Assembly: GCA_034008185.1 (NCBI GenBank)
Contig: CM067109.1
Span: 34,628,885 to 34,692,884, forward strand
Direction of reading: 5' to 3'
Length of the DNA stretch: 64,000 nucleotides
Origin: Gorsachius magnificus
Lineage: Eukaryota; Chordata; Aves; Pelecaniformes; Ardeidae
The notes below the pieces were generated by a model. That model did not search any database, was not told where the DNA came from, and saw only the letters and a program-made list of their open reading frames with translations. Position numbers and translations under genes: made by a program. Shown one piece after another: positions 51,747-63,900 of this stretch; position 1 is the stretch's first letter; each line of letters opens with the position of its first letter.

Positions 51747-52250
51747 TGTATTGGATCTGACTGGGATGGAGTTAATTTTCTTCATAGCAGCCCACAGATG
51801 TTGTGTTTTGGATTTGTGACCAAAACAGTGTTGGTAACACACCAATGTTTTAGCTATTGCTGAACAACGCTTAAACAGCATCAAGGACTTCTCTGTTTCT
51901 CACTGTGGCCCCAACAAGTGAGTAGGCTGGGTGTGAGCAAGAACCTGGGAGGGGACAGGGCTGGGACAGCTGACCCAAGCTGACCACAGAAATGTCCTGT
52001 CCCACATAAGGTCTTGCTCAGCAATAAAACTGGGTGTGGGGAGTTTTTGCAAAGGAACCATTCCTTGCGGACTGGCTGGGCATCGGTCTGCTGATGGTAA
52101 ATGATTGCTTTTCTATCGTGTGGTTCCCCACCCCTCTTGCACTTATTAAACTGTATTTTGACCCACGAGTTCTCTCACTTTTGCCTTTCTGGTTTTCTCC
52201 CCCATCATGCTAGGGGAAAGTGATCAAGTGACTGAGTGGGGACTTACCTG
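51747..52250 (+). mobile_element. Solo LTR, ERVK-like family A, old plus-strand copy
   Basis: This is the reverse orientation of the other family A copies. It begins TGTATTGGATCTGACTGGG, matching the complement of their high-coordinate end, and continues GAGTTAATTTTCTTC, then ACCAATGTTTTAG and GACAGCTGACCCAAGC. A degenerate TATA/poly(A)-like AATAAAACTGGG lies near 52,025. TTATTAAACTGT near 52,143-52,154 is the R-region poly(A) signal. Identity fades after CTCCCCCATC (about 52,207), and the last 40-50 bases and the 3' border are uncertain. The oldest or most diverged copy with the 11,400 one. Confidence 0.82.
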
Positions 52251-55200
52251 CTACTCTAGCTCTCATTCTAGCTTGTTGTCTTTTAGCTCTAGGATTATAC
52301 CTGCCTTTCTGCAAAGTGGCTCAGTTTCATACAAAAAGTTGGAGACTGACCCATTCCTTTTGTATGTTAGGAGATTTCTCTACAATTGATGGTTTAGGCT
52401 TAGTTCGAGTGAACATAGAAATCAACTTCTTATGTGTGAGGTGAGAGCTTTATTTGTTATTACAAAAATGGCTTTTTCTATAGCTTCTTTCCTCCGTGGT
52501 TTGGCCTGAACTCTGTGTTGTCTGAGTTTTATTAGATAACTCTAGACTAAGCTAAGCAGGAATTTAGATGGAATTTTGTTGCTTAGCTGTGAATTGCAAC
52601 AGCTGTGATGCTGTACTGGGCATGTGCAAAAGACCAAGGTCCAACCTTTGCATTTTAAACCTGAAGGCTGCCTTGATTTAGGTAACCAAAATAGTTCTCA
52701 GGGCCTGACATCTGCCTTTTAACCATCAGAAGTGGACAGTGTGAAGTCACCAGTCACAGCCTAACAGCTGTATCTGGTATCTTCCAAAAGAAATCTTCAT
52801 ATCTCATTCACCTGTGAGATAACTTACAAAACCAGAGTCTTGAAAGTTCTTTCTCATTCCCAGGCTGTGAGTAATGCTCCTGTGAGCTAGCTAGCACAGC
52901 TTGCTTGTAACACAGCAAGTGTTTTCTTTTTGAATAAACAGCTAATGTCAGGTAATTTGTGCTGAGTTGGATATAGCTATAAATAAATAATCTGACTGTC
53001 CTGACTGACCTCTGGCCCCTGTTGTAACAGGAAGTTGTAAACTTCTCTAGTCTTTCTAAATGCTATATTTTTTTATCAGGTTCATTTCTAAACAATTCTA
53101 TGTTACATTTATCTGATGTTTTTTACCTCAGTGGCTAGTCTCTGGGGTGGGCTTATGTCTATAAGTATGGACAACTTTACATTAGGTGACAAAATGGAGT
53201 CTTCCAAGCTTACTATTGTTTATATAGCTTTGCAAGTTTGAGAGAAACAGTGTTAATATTAATCCTGAGTTTTGGCTAGATGCAGTTACCAGATAGACTT
53301 GTGTCAATCTACCCTTCTACTACTAAGCACAACTATGTAATACCTAGTTATAAACAAAGCAAAAAACATTTGATAATTTCATTTCTAATGATCTTTTCTA
53401 TGGATCCTATATTGTGTTCATTTCATTATAAATTTTTCCTTTACAATGGATATTTTGCAGATATCCTTTGATATTTACATTATCACAAAAAAAGTTGATT
53501 TTAAGACACCAGCTCTGCCTTTGTCTTAGCAGAAAGGTCCTTCCAGTTTTGATGGCACTTTTGAATGAATGCCATTTAAGAATGTATTATGGTATTCTTT
53601 TGAGTTCAGCTCACTGAAAACACAGATGGACATGGAAAATATGTTTTTTATCCTTCAGTGCCCTAGCAGCTATTTTGAAGAAGGATTTCTTATTCAGGAC
53701 GGCTTGGTTTAGGAACACCTGCTTTCTAGAATGTAAGGAGTTAATAGGAAACAATATTTTAGTTAAGCAAACATCATTGCTCTTATTAGTATTGCCCTTG
53801 CCTGTTTTAATGCAAATTAAGGTGCCTCTACAATGTGCCTCATAAGTTAAGATATTTGACTTATTTGTGAAGCAATAACCCCACAACATAAATTTGCTAT
53901 CAGCATATGCTTTTTCATATTATTAAAAATTTTTGAGATGAGACTCATATTGGTTTATCTTCTTTTATGTGCTCCTTTTTTTAAAAAATGGCACCCATCA
54001 TCTTTGCTAATTATCTGGAATTATTTTTATAGTATTCCTGTGGCTATTTCAATATTTTCAGTTTTCTGAACATTGTTTGCCAGTATCTTATGATGACAGG
54101 AAATTTATGCCCAACCAAAATATCTAACATTTGAACACCTCACAAATCAAGAAGTATTAAACCTTTGGATCTATGAAATGAGTCCTTTGCTTATTTTACT
54201 ACAAGACTATTCCTTTTTTTTTTTTTTTTTTCTCTTCTTCTTGTAGTTCCCTTGGGGGTTCATATCCTAGTCTATAAGATACTACAGCACTCCTATTATA
54301 AACATATTTTAATTTTATGTATTCTCAACAGACTGTGTAGGTTTCATATATAGCATTCTATCTGTGAATTGTTTGATTCAAAGCCTGTGACGTTAATTTA
54401 GTTTTAGTGTATAAGGTCATGATAAAGACTTCTCACACTAGGACTCAGGACTGAATTATTCAAAGTTTTATGCTGCCTTTTCCTGTACACCCTTAAGCTT
54501 AGCATCATATTTCTATTGAAGGTCCCAAAAGGCTTAATGAGACTTTTTCTAAAGTCCCAAATCCCTGAGACAGTTACTTAAGTAATAATGTAAGTTTTCA
54601 TTTTAAAAAGAACTGTGTATAGACATTGTAGCTGCACAGAGAAACTGGAAAACACAAAATCAATGCTTCCAAGTGAATCTGCTCATTTTTTAAATCAGAC
54701 CATATATTTACACCATAAATAAAGCACATAAATACTTAAAATTGTTAGTGCCAAGCTTGAAAATTGTATCCTATTTGGACAAATGGTACAACAAAATGGT
54801 TTGGTTTCCCTGTAGCTGCAAATCACTTCTCCCTCCATCATCTCCTAGCAAAATCTTTATTACTGACCAACGAATTAAAACTTTCTTTCCCCCAGATTTT
54901 CCTTAAGTTAGGATAGACTTGTTTCCCAAAAAGCCTTTCTCTTGGGCATCGATACTGCTTGTGTCCTCTAGGCACACCAAAGAATGTATTCTGATCTACT
55001 CTAATAAGTTTTAACCTGTAAAAAAAATTACTCTAGCTAGCTAGTATGCTGGTTCCTTTAATATTTTTTGTTTATTTCTTTGTGATTTCTGATTTTCTGT
55101 CATGTATTTCCTTGCTATGGTTTATCTATTGATTTTGAAGGTTTAATTTAAATTCCTCAATATCCTGTAACTTAGAAATTACATTTGGCCAAATTCTTCT

Positions 55201-55834
55201 CCAAGTTTCAGTATTATTTTACAGTGACTTTATTGCCTGCTCTAGTAAATAATTGAATACAAGAATACTTGTTTTTTCTTTTTTCTTAGGTTTTTCACTG
55301 CACAATTTTTTTTAACTTACATAGAACACAAAATAGTTGAGAATTGGGATATAGGTAAGAGACAAATTTTGAACCATAACCTCAAAGCAACAGCCTGCAG
55401 ATGTTTGTATTACTTTGTTTTCTTCTCACTTAAACTTGAATTGCACACTGTGTTTTGGGGGTTTCCCCAAAAAGAACATCAAGGACTTATTAAAAAAATT
55501 TTCATATTCAATTTTAAACTGCAAGTTTGCCACTCTTTTTTTTTTTTTCTTTAGAAGGACCAGATTTTTCCCTGGATTAATGAAATCATTAGCTCTGAAG
55601 TAGATGATAACAATGCAACCATATATCACTGTGTCCACTACAGAAGTGCAGGAACCACAGAGTTCAAACAAACAAATAAACAAATATCAATCTAAAGTTG
55701 GGTGAAAGATTTATTAAACTGAATAAGTTCTGTTTGTGTTTACCAAATTCTCTGCTTCTGGATAAATTCTGTAATATTATGAAATATGATGAGCTTAGAG
55801 CTATGGTGAACCAACTGAGATCCTATGGTAAGGA
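52251..55834. other. AT-rich non-coding DNA, no gene seen
   Basis: Only short frames. Contains an 18-T tract at 54,214-54,231 and a T-rich run at 55,538-55,549. Confidence 0.6.
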
Positions 55835-57305
55835 TTAAAGAGCAGACCTATGTGCCTGACATTGCCATGTTTGTCTGCTACAGGCCACCTGACCAGGGAG
55901 AAGAAGGGGATGTGACCTACTACAGGCAGCTAGAAGTAGTCTCATGTTCACATGCCTTGGTCCTCATTGGGAAGTTCAACCACCCTAGTATCTGCTGAAG
56001 GGACAACACAGCATGGCATAAGAAATCCAGGAGGTTCTTGAAGTGCATCAGTGACAACTTACTGACCCGAGTGATACAGAAGTTATGAGGAGAAGTAACC
56101 TGCCACACCTCATACTTACCAACAAGGAGGGACTCACTGGGGATGTGAAGCTAAAAAATAACCTTGGCTGCAGTGACCATGAGATGTTAGAGTTCAGGGT
56201 CCTGAGGGCAGAAGGGAGAGTGAAAAGCAAGCTCACAAGCCTGAACTTCAGGAGAGGAGACTTTGGCCTCTTCAAATAGCTGCTTGGATCAATCCCATGG
56301 GATAAGGTTATAGACAGAAGATGGGCCCAAGAAAGCTGGTTAAAATTCAAGGATCACCTCTGCCAAGCTCAAGAAAGCTCCATACCAGTGAGTAAGATGT
56401 CAGTCAAAATTGCCAGGAGACCTGCGTGGATGAAGAAGGAGCTTCTGGAAAAACTCAGACTCAGAAAGGAAGCATACAAAGGGTGGGTAACATGGGAGGA
56501 ATATAGAAGCATTGTCTGAGTACACAGAGGCAGTTACAAAAGCCAAAACCCAACTTGAATTGAATCTAGTGAGGGATGCAAAGGCAACAAGAAAGGTTTC
56601 TGTAAGTACACAGATGGCCAAAGGAAGACCATGAAAAACATGGGCATACTGCTAAATGAGGCAGGAGACCTGGTGACACAGGACATGGGGAAGTCTGAAG
56701 TACTTAGTGCCTTCTTTGCCTCAGTCGTTACTAGAAAGACTTCCTTCAGGCATCTCAGGTCCCAGAGAAAGGAATTGGAGAAAGGCTGGATCAAGGCAGA
56801 CTTACTCTTGGTGGAAGAGGTTCAGATCATGGGACATTTGAGGAAATTGGATGTACATAAGTAAGTCCTTGGGCCCTGGTGGGTTGCACCCATGAGTACT
56901 GAGGGAGCTGACTGATGGCCACTCTCAATAATCTTTGAATGATCATGGTGATTGGGAGAGGTGCACAAGGACCGGAGGAAAATAAATGTGAATACTGGCT
57001 CCAGTCCTGTTTAACATCTTCATGAATGATCTCGATGATGAGGCAGAGTGCATGCTCTGAAAGTCTGCTGATGACACCAAACTGGGAAGAGTGGCTGATA
57101 AGTCAGAGGGCCCCCAACAGGCTGGAGAAGTGGGTCAACAAATCTCATGAAGTTCAACAAGGGCAAGTACAAAGTCCTGCACATGGGGAGGAACAATCCC
57201 AGGCACCAGTATATGCTGTGGCCCCATCCAGCTGGGAAGCAACTTTGCAGAAAAGTACCTGGGGGACATCCTGGTGTACATGAGCCTACAATATGCCCTT
57301 GCCAC
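55835..57305 (+). mobile_element. CR1 LINE ORF2 (endonuclease to reverse transcriptase), decayed, 5' part
   Basis: The plus strand carries the C-terminal part of the CR1 AP-endonuclease domain. It reads YRPPDQG near 55,880, then FNHPSIC with a stop, then LILTNKEGLTGDV and LGCSDHEMLEFRVL near 56,110-56,205 and FRRGDFGLFK near 56,250. The linker before reverse transcriptase follows (LLNEAGDLVTQDMGKSEVL, near 56,650-56,705). The central reverse-transcriptase domain is mostly deleted: sequence jumps near 56,990 to NDLDDEAE and SADDTKLGRV (57,025-57,095). Several frameshifts and stops make it inactive. The element continues at 58,191 after an LTR insertion. Confidence 0.88.
57301..57305. repeat. 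Left target-site duplication GCCAC of nested LTR
   Basis: GCCAC here recurs at 58,191-58,195 directly after the LTR. Removing the LTR and one copy rejoins the CR1 sequence (CCCTTGCCAC / AAAGAATGCTAATGG). Confidence 0.85.
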
Positions 57306-58190
57306 TGTAAGGGACTAGAAACTTGTCGCGACATTGGTGGCAGGCAAGCTTATCTAGCAAGCTTATCTACCGAAGCCTAATCACCACGACAACTGAATGG
57401 CAACTGAGCGGGGCAGTTTAATCACCGGTTTCAGCCCATTGAGTCCCACCCCACCAGAATGACCTAATCGCCACGACAATTGAGTAGGGCAGTTTCGGCC
57501 CACTGAGACCCACCCCACAGGAACCTGTGTCCTGTTATCTTGGAGTACACGTCCTCTGCGCATGCGCCCGGGCCCAGAGTTGACTGACAATGGGGAGGGG
57601 GCTCGGACCCCCTAGAACCTTCGAGCATACTCTAGTGACGGTACTGGGCATGCGCCCCACTGCCGAGTGGGAGGCGTGGGTATGCAAAACAGTCATTGAC
57701 TATGCAAAAAGACAACCCTATGAAAGGGGGAACCAGCGGAAACCAGGGGGAGCTTCCAGGAACATCTACCCTCCACCAGATTTGAAGATACATCAGGCGC
57801 ATTGGACCGCTCGGGCCGCACCAGCCGCATGGACCGCGTGGATTGCTCAGGCCGCACGGACAGCACATAGACCCGTGGTGGTAGCTATCGCAACGCTCCC
57901 GTGCCGTTTGTTTCTCCCCCTCTCTTTCCCTTTCTTGCTTTTCCTCTCTTTCTCTGCTTTTCTCTCGCGCATTTGTTGTTGGCCAAATAAAGTGACTTAG
58001 CACTTGACTCCGTTTTGAGTCTTAATTCTGTTCCCGAGAATGTAAAAGGAACCTAGTCATGATAAAACATTGGAGTTAATCAGAAGTTAAGCCCAGCCGC
58101 CCCCAACCTCCCAGAATTATCTGAGGTCGGTTGGAAAGCAAGGGGGTTTAACCTCTGCCAAATTGTTCAACCCAATAGTGGATCGTGACA
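57306..58190 (+). mobile_element. Solo LTR, family B, nested in CR1
   Basis: 885 bp, starting TGTAAGGGACTAGAAAC and ending TGGATCGTGACA, with perfect 5-bp duplications (GCCAC). A canonical AATAAA at 57,986-57,991 sets the sense as plus. The U3 part holds an imperfect tandem duplication (57,376-57,459 and 57,463-57,523; shared CCTAATC, CCACGACAA, GGGCAGTTT, CCCACCCCA) and a smaller doubled GCAAGCTTATCTA at about 57,346-57,371. A CT-rich stretch (about 57,910-57,965) precedes the poly(A) signal. The 136-codon frame at 57,590-58,000 lies wholly inside the LTR and is not a viral gene. The 5-bp duplication suggests an ERVL-like or related class; not certain. Confidence 0.88.
57986..57991 (+). promoter_or_regulatory. 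LTR poly(A) signal AATAAA (family B)
   Basis: AATAAA follows a pyrimidine-rich tract and GTTGTTGGCC, about 200 bases before the LTR 3' end. This is the expected position for the R region of a retroviral LTR. Confidence 0.6.
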
Positions 58191-58640
58191 GCCACAAAGA
58201 ATGCTAATGGTATCCTGGGCTGCATTAGGAGCATTGCCAGCAGGTCAGTGGAGGTGATCCTTCCCCTCAGCACTGGTGAGGCCACATCTGGAGTACTGTG
58301 TCCAGTTCTGGGCTCCCCAGCAGAAGAGGCATGGATGTACAGGAGAGAGTCCAGCAAAGGGCTGCTAAGATGACTCGAGCATCTCTCCTGTGAGGAAAGG
58401 CTGAGAGAGATGGAATTATTCAGCCCAGAGAAGAGAAGGTTCAGAGGAAAAATTATCCATATGCACAAATACCTGAAGGGAGGGCATAAAGAAGATGGAG
58501 CCAGGTTCCTTAGTAATGTCCAGTGACAGGACCAGAGGCAATGGGCACAAACTGAAGCACAAGAGTTTCCCTCTGAAGATCAGGAAACTCATCAGGAAAC
58601 TGCAAGGATGATTGAGTATCAGCACAGGTTGCTCAGCACG
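58191..58640 (+). mobile_element. CR1 LINE, 3' part of the copy interrupted by the LTR
   Basis: Resumes the CR1 at the point interrupted at 57,305 (GTATCCTGGGCTGCATTAGG) and runs through the C-terminal ORF2 and part of the 3' UTR. Recognisable residual words are [12 protein letters not shown] [10 protein letters not shown] near 58,230 and the RLREM/LFSPEKRRFRG region near 58,400-58,450. No CR1 terminal octamers are found, so the 3' end is truncated or decayed near 58,640. Confidence 0.85.
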
Positions 58641-59083
58641 ATTGGATAGTTTGAACATGGTCTCACAGAAAAAAATTCATAGGCATCTAAAATTAGGTAA
58701 ACTAAAACAATAAAGCAAGTGTTCTACCTTACAGAATCACATAGACTTTAGGGTACTGTTAAAACTGCAGAACTCTCTTTTTCTCTTTATATTGTTGCAT
58801 TGTTCTTTTTGGATAATTGCAGAATTTAGTAAACTCAAATTATATGGGTTTTTTTACTAAAGTGGAGAGGTATGTAGTGGTCTGTTTATATTCCAAACCA
58901 TCACAATAAAATTTAAACTGAATGAGTTTTTGCTTTAAACCAATAACTTATCTGGAATAATGAAATTAATAATGTGCATGGATATTTCCATTCAAGGAAA
59001 ACGACTGTGCACAAGTATTTTGAGTTTTAAAGCAGCATTTGTTTAAATTACACTTCCTAGACATAGATAGTTCTTGGAACATC
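58641..59083. other. AT-rich spacer, nothing recognised
   Basis: No coding or repeat family signal. Confidence 0.55.
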
Positions 59084-59697
59084 TGTCGTGTTTTAACCCG
59101 GCTGGCAACTAAGCACCACGCAGCCGCTCGCTCACTCCCCCCCCTCCCTCAGTGGGATGGGGGAGAGAATCAGAGAGAAGAAAAAAAAAGTAAGACCCAT
59201 GGGTTGAGATAGAGACAGTTTAATAAGAGAGAAGAATAACAATAATAATAATAATAATAATGGTAAGAAAATATACAGAATATATAAAACAAGTGATGCA
59301 CAATGCAATTGCTCACCACCTGCTGACCGATGCCCAGCCCGTCCCGAGCAGCGATCACTCCCCCTGGGCCGCGATCACACAGCCTGAGCTGCAACCACTC
59401 TGCCTGCGACCGACCGACCGACCCGACCGACCCGACTGACTAACCCCCCCGAGCATGACGTTATATGGTATGGAATAGCTCTTTGGACTGTTTGGGTCCT
59501 AGCTGTGCTGTACTCCCAGCTTGTTATGCCCCTGGCCGAGCAGGAGAAGCTCAAAAAGTCCTTGAGCAGTCTGAGCACTGCTTGGCAACAACTAAAAACA
59601 GCGCGTTATCAACATTCTTCTAGCACTGAATCCAAAGCACAGCACTATGCTAGCTTCTGTGAAGAAAATTAACTCTATCCCAGCTGAAACCAGGACA
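59084..59697 (-). mobile_element. Solo LTR, ERVK-like family A, young subfamily
   Basis: Starts TGTCGTGTTTTAACCCGG, ends CCAGGACA, and is nearly the same as the 49,535 copy, including GAGCATGACGTTAT and GGCCGAGCAGGAGAAGC. Sense is minus (ATTAAA opposite AGTTTAATAAG near 59,217-59,227). It contains an expanded AAT microsatellite (59,237-59,262) and CGAC repeats (about 59,406-59,440) where the 22,751 copy has its TATA box. ACATC precedes it (59,079-59,083) and recurs at 59,697-59,701, overlapping the last base, so the target duplication is short or slightly mutated. Confidence 0.92.
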
Positions 59698-60180
59698 CAT
59701 CTTATCATCTTTTCTTTCTTTTTTTTACTTTTGTATTGTTTTTGTTTGCTTCCTGGCTTAAGTTTAATTCCGAATTTGTTAGTTTGGGTGAGGTTTTTTT
59801 GCTTTGCTATGATGTGGGTGTTCTCTTTAGCAACAATTGTACTGCATTTATAATACTGCTATGTAATTTAACTTAGAGATTGTCTTGGAGGATTTCTTGT
59901 AGCAGAGTACTTTATAGATAAAGCAATTTTGAACTTATTCAAACAGTTTTAGCAGTCATCAATGTCTCAAGAGTTTCCTCATCACGTTCTGTTTTTAACA
60001 AGAATTTGCACGAGTCTAGGTTATTTACCCTATCAAGATTTCTACTCCAGAACTCTTTGCTTTTGTCTAGATAATTAGAGCTAGTTGCTTTGATTAAATA
60101 GCATTTGTTTATTTTCTTTGGCCTTTATGCAAATCCAAAATGTGTTACACACACACACACCACTCCACATTTTTATATAG
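59698..60180. other. AT-rich spacer with a CA repeat
   Basis: No gene recognised. A short (AC)n tract is at 60,147-60,160. Confidence 0.55.
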
Positions 60181-60959
60181 TGTTAGGATCCAATTTTTTT
60201 GGATGAGAGGAAGGCCCCCTTGCTTTATAGCCAACCTCAGATGAGTCTGGGAGGCTAGGGGTGGCTAGACCAACTAGACCGACCTCTTGTTTCTTGTTTG
60301 ATCCCTTAGGACACAAATGAGGTCAGATGTCGTAAGTCCACACGTTCATTAACTGTGGGAAAGAGAGAAAGTATGGATAGCAAAGGAAGGAAGGAAAGAC
60401 AGGAAATGAAGTGAGGATTCCGGATAGAAGAGCACCAGATAATCACCACCACGGATCTGCAGTGTCCCGAGGGTCCATGTTTCTGGGGTCTTCAGTGGTG
60501 GGTGATCACACAGGGTCTTTGGTGGTCTCCTGCGGAGTCAATGATTGCACAGAGTCTTTGGTTGGCTCCCACAAGGTTGGTGATCACACACAGGGTCTGA
60601 GATGGTGGTCTTTTACAGGCTGCATGCCTAAGGCGAACACCTGCGCAGACTGCCCTCGTCAACAACTTCACGCTGGCCCTTGGCAACAGCTTCATGCCTG
60701 TGCCGCGCTTGCCCAGGGCAACAGAGCACATCTCCCATCCGAGACCCTCTCCCATGCCCGGGGTCTCACACTCCAACCACATGCACATGCCTCCAGCTGT
60801 CTGCTGGCACAGGATAGGGCGTCACCAGGGCCTCACCGCTGTCCTTGTGGCTGTGCGGGTTAATGGGGTGGGGACAGCTTGCACAATTGTCCTGCAGAGT
60901 TCTGTTAGCTTCATGTAGGCAAGCTTTGAGACAAACATCCAGCCATTCAGTCCCTCACA
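60181..60959 (-). mobile_element. Solo LTR, family B, minus-strand copy
   Basis: On the minus strand it starts TGTGAGGGACTGAATGG and ends TTGGATCCTAACA, matching the ends of the 57,306 LTR (TGTAAGGGACTAG...GTGGATCGTGACA). The last about 90 bases agree closely, for example CCTCCCAGA, then ATCTGAGGT and AAAGCAAGGGGG. The 5-bp flanks are TATAG and TATGG, one mismatch. The middle has imperfect 30-40 bp repeats around GGGTCTTTGGT and GTGATCACACA (about 60,485-60,612). The 150-codon frame at 60,411-60,863 lies inside the LTR and is not considered a gene. Confidence 0.85.
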
Positions 60960-63900
60960 TATGGCTTCCCCATACTTTTACTTGGATTTCCACAAAATTG
61001 CTTTTGTTTACCAAAAGAAATGTGAGAGGTTCTCATCACTGGTGGAAAGGAAGGGAAAATAAGGATATACACTTCTGCAGGTGAGGAAAGTTGGAAAAAG
61101 TTGGGATCTGCAGTGCATTGGACCTCAGTCCCTAAATCCTGTTATTTCTACACTTCAAAATTTCCTTAGAATTTTTTTTTTTGATCCTCGCATGCAGTCC
61201 TCCCAAAGTAATGCATTGGGATAGCCAGGCTGTACTTACCTTTGCTTGAGAAATCACAGTTTGAAAAAAAATTATTTAACTGTCCTCAAGTGTCCTGGTC
61301 CAGGGCAAGTGTCCTTAGCTGGTATAGGGAGACAAAGCTACAGACTCAGGAATTTCCCTAGAGAACTGGCCTCTGAAGAAGAGACTGCTTCATGCTATGC
61401 CAGGCCTTCCCCAAAAAAATATTCTAGGTAGTCCAGTCCCTGCATAGATAAATATTGTACCAAATTCAAGGCTTCCATTGCTCAGATTTTTCATTCATAA
61501 GTGAGGGATCTGAAGTATTTGAGTCAGAGTAGTTTGAAATGCTGTAGATGATTCTTCAGAGGGGAGCCCTCATAAGATATTCAGTGCAACTGACATGATT
61601 TCAACTTTTTAAAAATTCTACCAAATGAGCAAGACAAATCTATATCATCTAAGCTATATTATTTTTAGTGCATGCCACATGGAGATATGTCCTACTTCAC
61701 AAACTGAATGACAGCATATGAATAATTCCTCACAATGGATGAGCTTTGTGAGCTAAAACCAATTATTTGACTCATCAGTATCCAGTACTTCCAAATGGAG
61801 ACATTGGTAAAATGTCAGTTGGTACTTGAAAAAGTTTTAAAGAAAAACATATTATTTTCAGAAAATAATGCATGTATGATTTTTCCTCTGTTTTTCTGCT
61901 GTCTCCTCTTCTGGCTTTACCAACTTTTTATTACTTTAATAAATATTCTAGAGAGATAAGCATTAACATTTTCTTCTCAGATATAAAGCTTTCATTGTAT
62001 CTCAAGCAACGAACCTGACAAAAGTGCAAAAGAATGAGAATCTGTAAGCTTGTGATGCTTAATTTTTGTTCAACATTGGTGTATTTTTTAATAAAGTCAT
62101 TTATAGATCTGTATTTTGCCATAGAAAAAACCAATACCATCATGATGGTAACAGTACAAATGCTAAATTTCTTTAATGATATCCTACTTCAGATAAAGGT
62201 TAAATTAAGGAATGAAAAATACCTAGACCAGAGCAATAACAGATGAATGTCAGAAATTTCGGTTTACCAAAACCTCAGTGCAGCCATAGGCTGGGTAGAT
62301 TTTCTTCTCATTTTCTGCACAGAAGTCAAGATTTACCAAAAGTCCTTATCTAATTCATAGAAATGCTGCTGCCGATACTTCTCCTAATCATGTGTTAGGT
62401 CCTAGGAGGTGAAGAGAGAAAGCCTTATCAGAGGTGGATTTTCTGTATGCCTAGTACAGGGTGTGAAATTAAGAGATAACCATTATTTAAAAGAGGAAAG
62501 GAACAGAGAGCAACATTTGCAAAATATGAGAGGAGGGACAACAAGCAAATTATTTAGTGAGGGTTGGCACCTGAAATTTACTTTAGTCTTTGGGAAAAGT
62601 GATCAATAAGGACATTAGGATACAAACCAGACATCAAATAGGAACAAAGAAGAGGCAATAAGAAAGAATGAGCACAGATAAAGATAACCAAGAACAATGG
62701 CAAGAGGAAGACACTAACTTGGACAAAAACTAAAGATTAAAAATAAAAAGATGTGAAGGCAAGTATTTAAGGGAATGGAGAAGAAGATAATTTAAAAAAA
62801 TTGAAACAGATAAACATAGAAAGCAAAAATAGTTTAGGGCAGGAAAGAGGTGAGATGAATGAAATCCAAAGCCAAAAATTTACCAAATTAATTTTAGAGG
62901 GAAAGAGAAAAAAGATAAAAAGTTTAATTACTCTATTTAGAAATACACTTATTTCCAAAATAGTCTGGGGAATGTTGCATATTGTAATTTTAAATTTCAC
63001 TTAATTTCATTTTATTTTTAAAAATCTTTTTAATAATTCAGCATCTCATCTGCTGGGTATGTCTTGAGTCAACAGTGGCTGATAGGGCTGTTGAGATATG
63101 GCACTATTGTCATTAGTTTGGCTTTGCTCAGAGCAGGAAAATTATTCTGGAGTGCATATCCACTCTTGTGCCACCAGATGACATCCCGTATGTTGGCAAA
63201 CACCATCTGAAAATGTGAAAAACAGTGACTTATGTCATAGAGGTATTTTTTACAGCAAGAATTGGGCAAAGCTAAAAATACTAACATACCTTATTACAAA
63301 GGCATGCAGAAAAATCCGATGAGAATCAGACAGACACCATGATTTATTTGTAAAGATGTACTGAAAACTGCATTTCTGTTTCCTGATGTGTTTTTTTCAT
63401 GATAAGCAAGAGAGGAGGGACTGAATGGAGGGAGTGTTCAGGATTGTGTTATAGAGATGAACAATAAAAACTTGGAGCTGCACATATGGTATATTTATGA
63501 AGATACATGGGAAAAAATAGCAAATGTTAAGCATCTGTTTCCCTTCCAAGGGAGATGAAGAAAAATGATGGGTATTGATCAAGACAGTATGTTAATAATA
63601 AACATACTAAATTTCTCAAACCTTGGGATAAACCCTGCAGCATCACTCATACAGTGTCCCCTGAAAAGTCTCTCTTGCTAAAGAAATGTTAGCATTAATG
63701 TCCAGTACTCTGGTTTTGTTCACTTACAGTAGCTATATAGAGGAAGGTAAAGATGAAAAATACTGCCTGGAATAGATGTGAAATGAAATGGTTAAGGTTA
63801 GGGTAGAGTTAAGCTTCCTTTCACTAACCCTAACACACAAAATTTTTTTATGTATTCGAGTTCAATATCACTGCAGTTTTTCCTTTGTCTTTCAGAAGGG

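Noticed and set aside
57590..58000. 136-codon frame near 57.6-58.0 kb
   Set aside because: Lies within the family B LTR, spanning its CT-rich tract and poly(A) signal; not a gene.
49535..59697. The 49,535 and 59,084 LTRs as the two ends of one provirus
   Set aside because: They share orientation and family, but the DNA between them holds an opposed LTR, an independently interrupted CR1 and host-like spacer, with no gag, pol or env. The 49,535 copy also has its own flanking duplication.
60411..60863. 150-codon frame
   Set aside because: Lies within the minus-strand family B LTR and is built from its internal repeats.
63797..63834. Interstitial telomeric repeat
   Set aside because: Only single TTAGGG and CCCTAA units occur, as a short inverted pair, which is within chance expectation.
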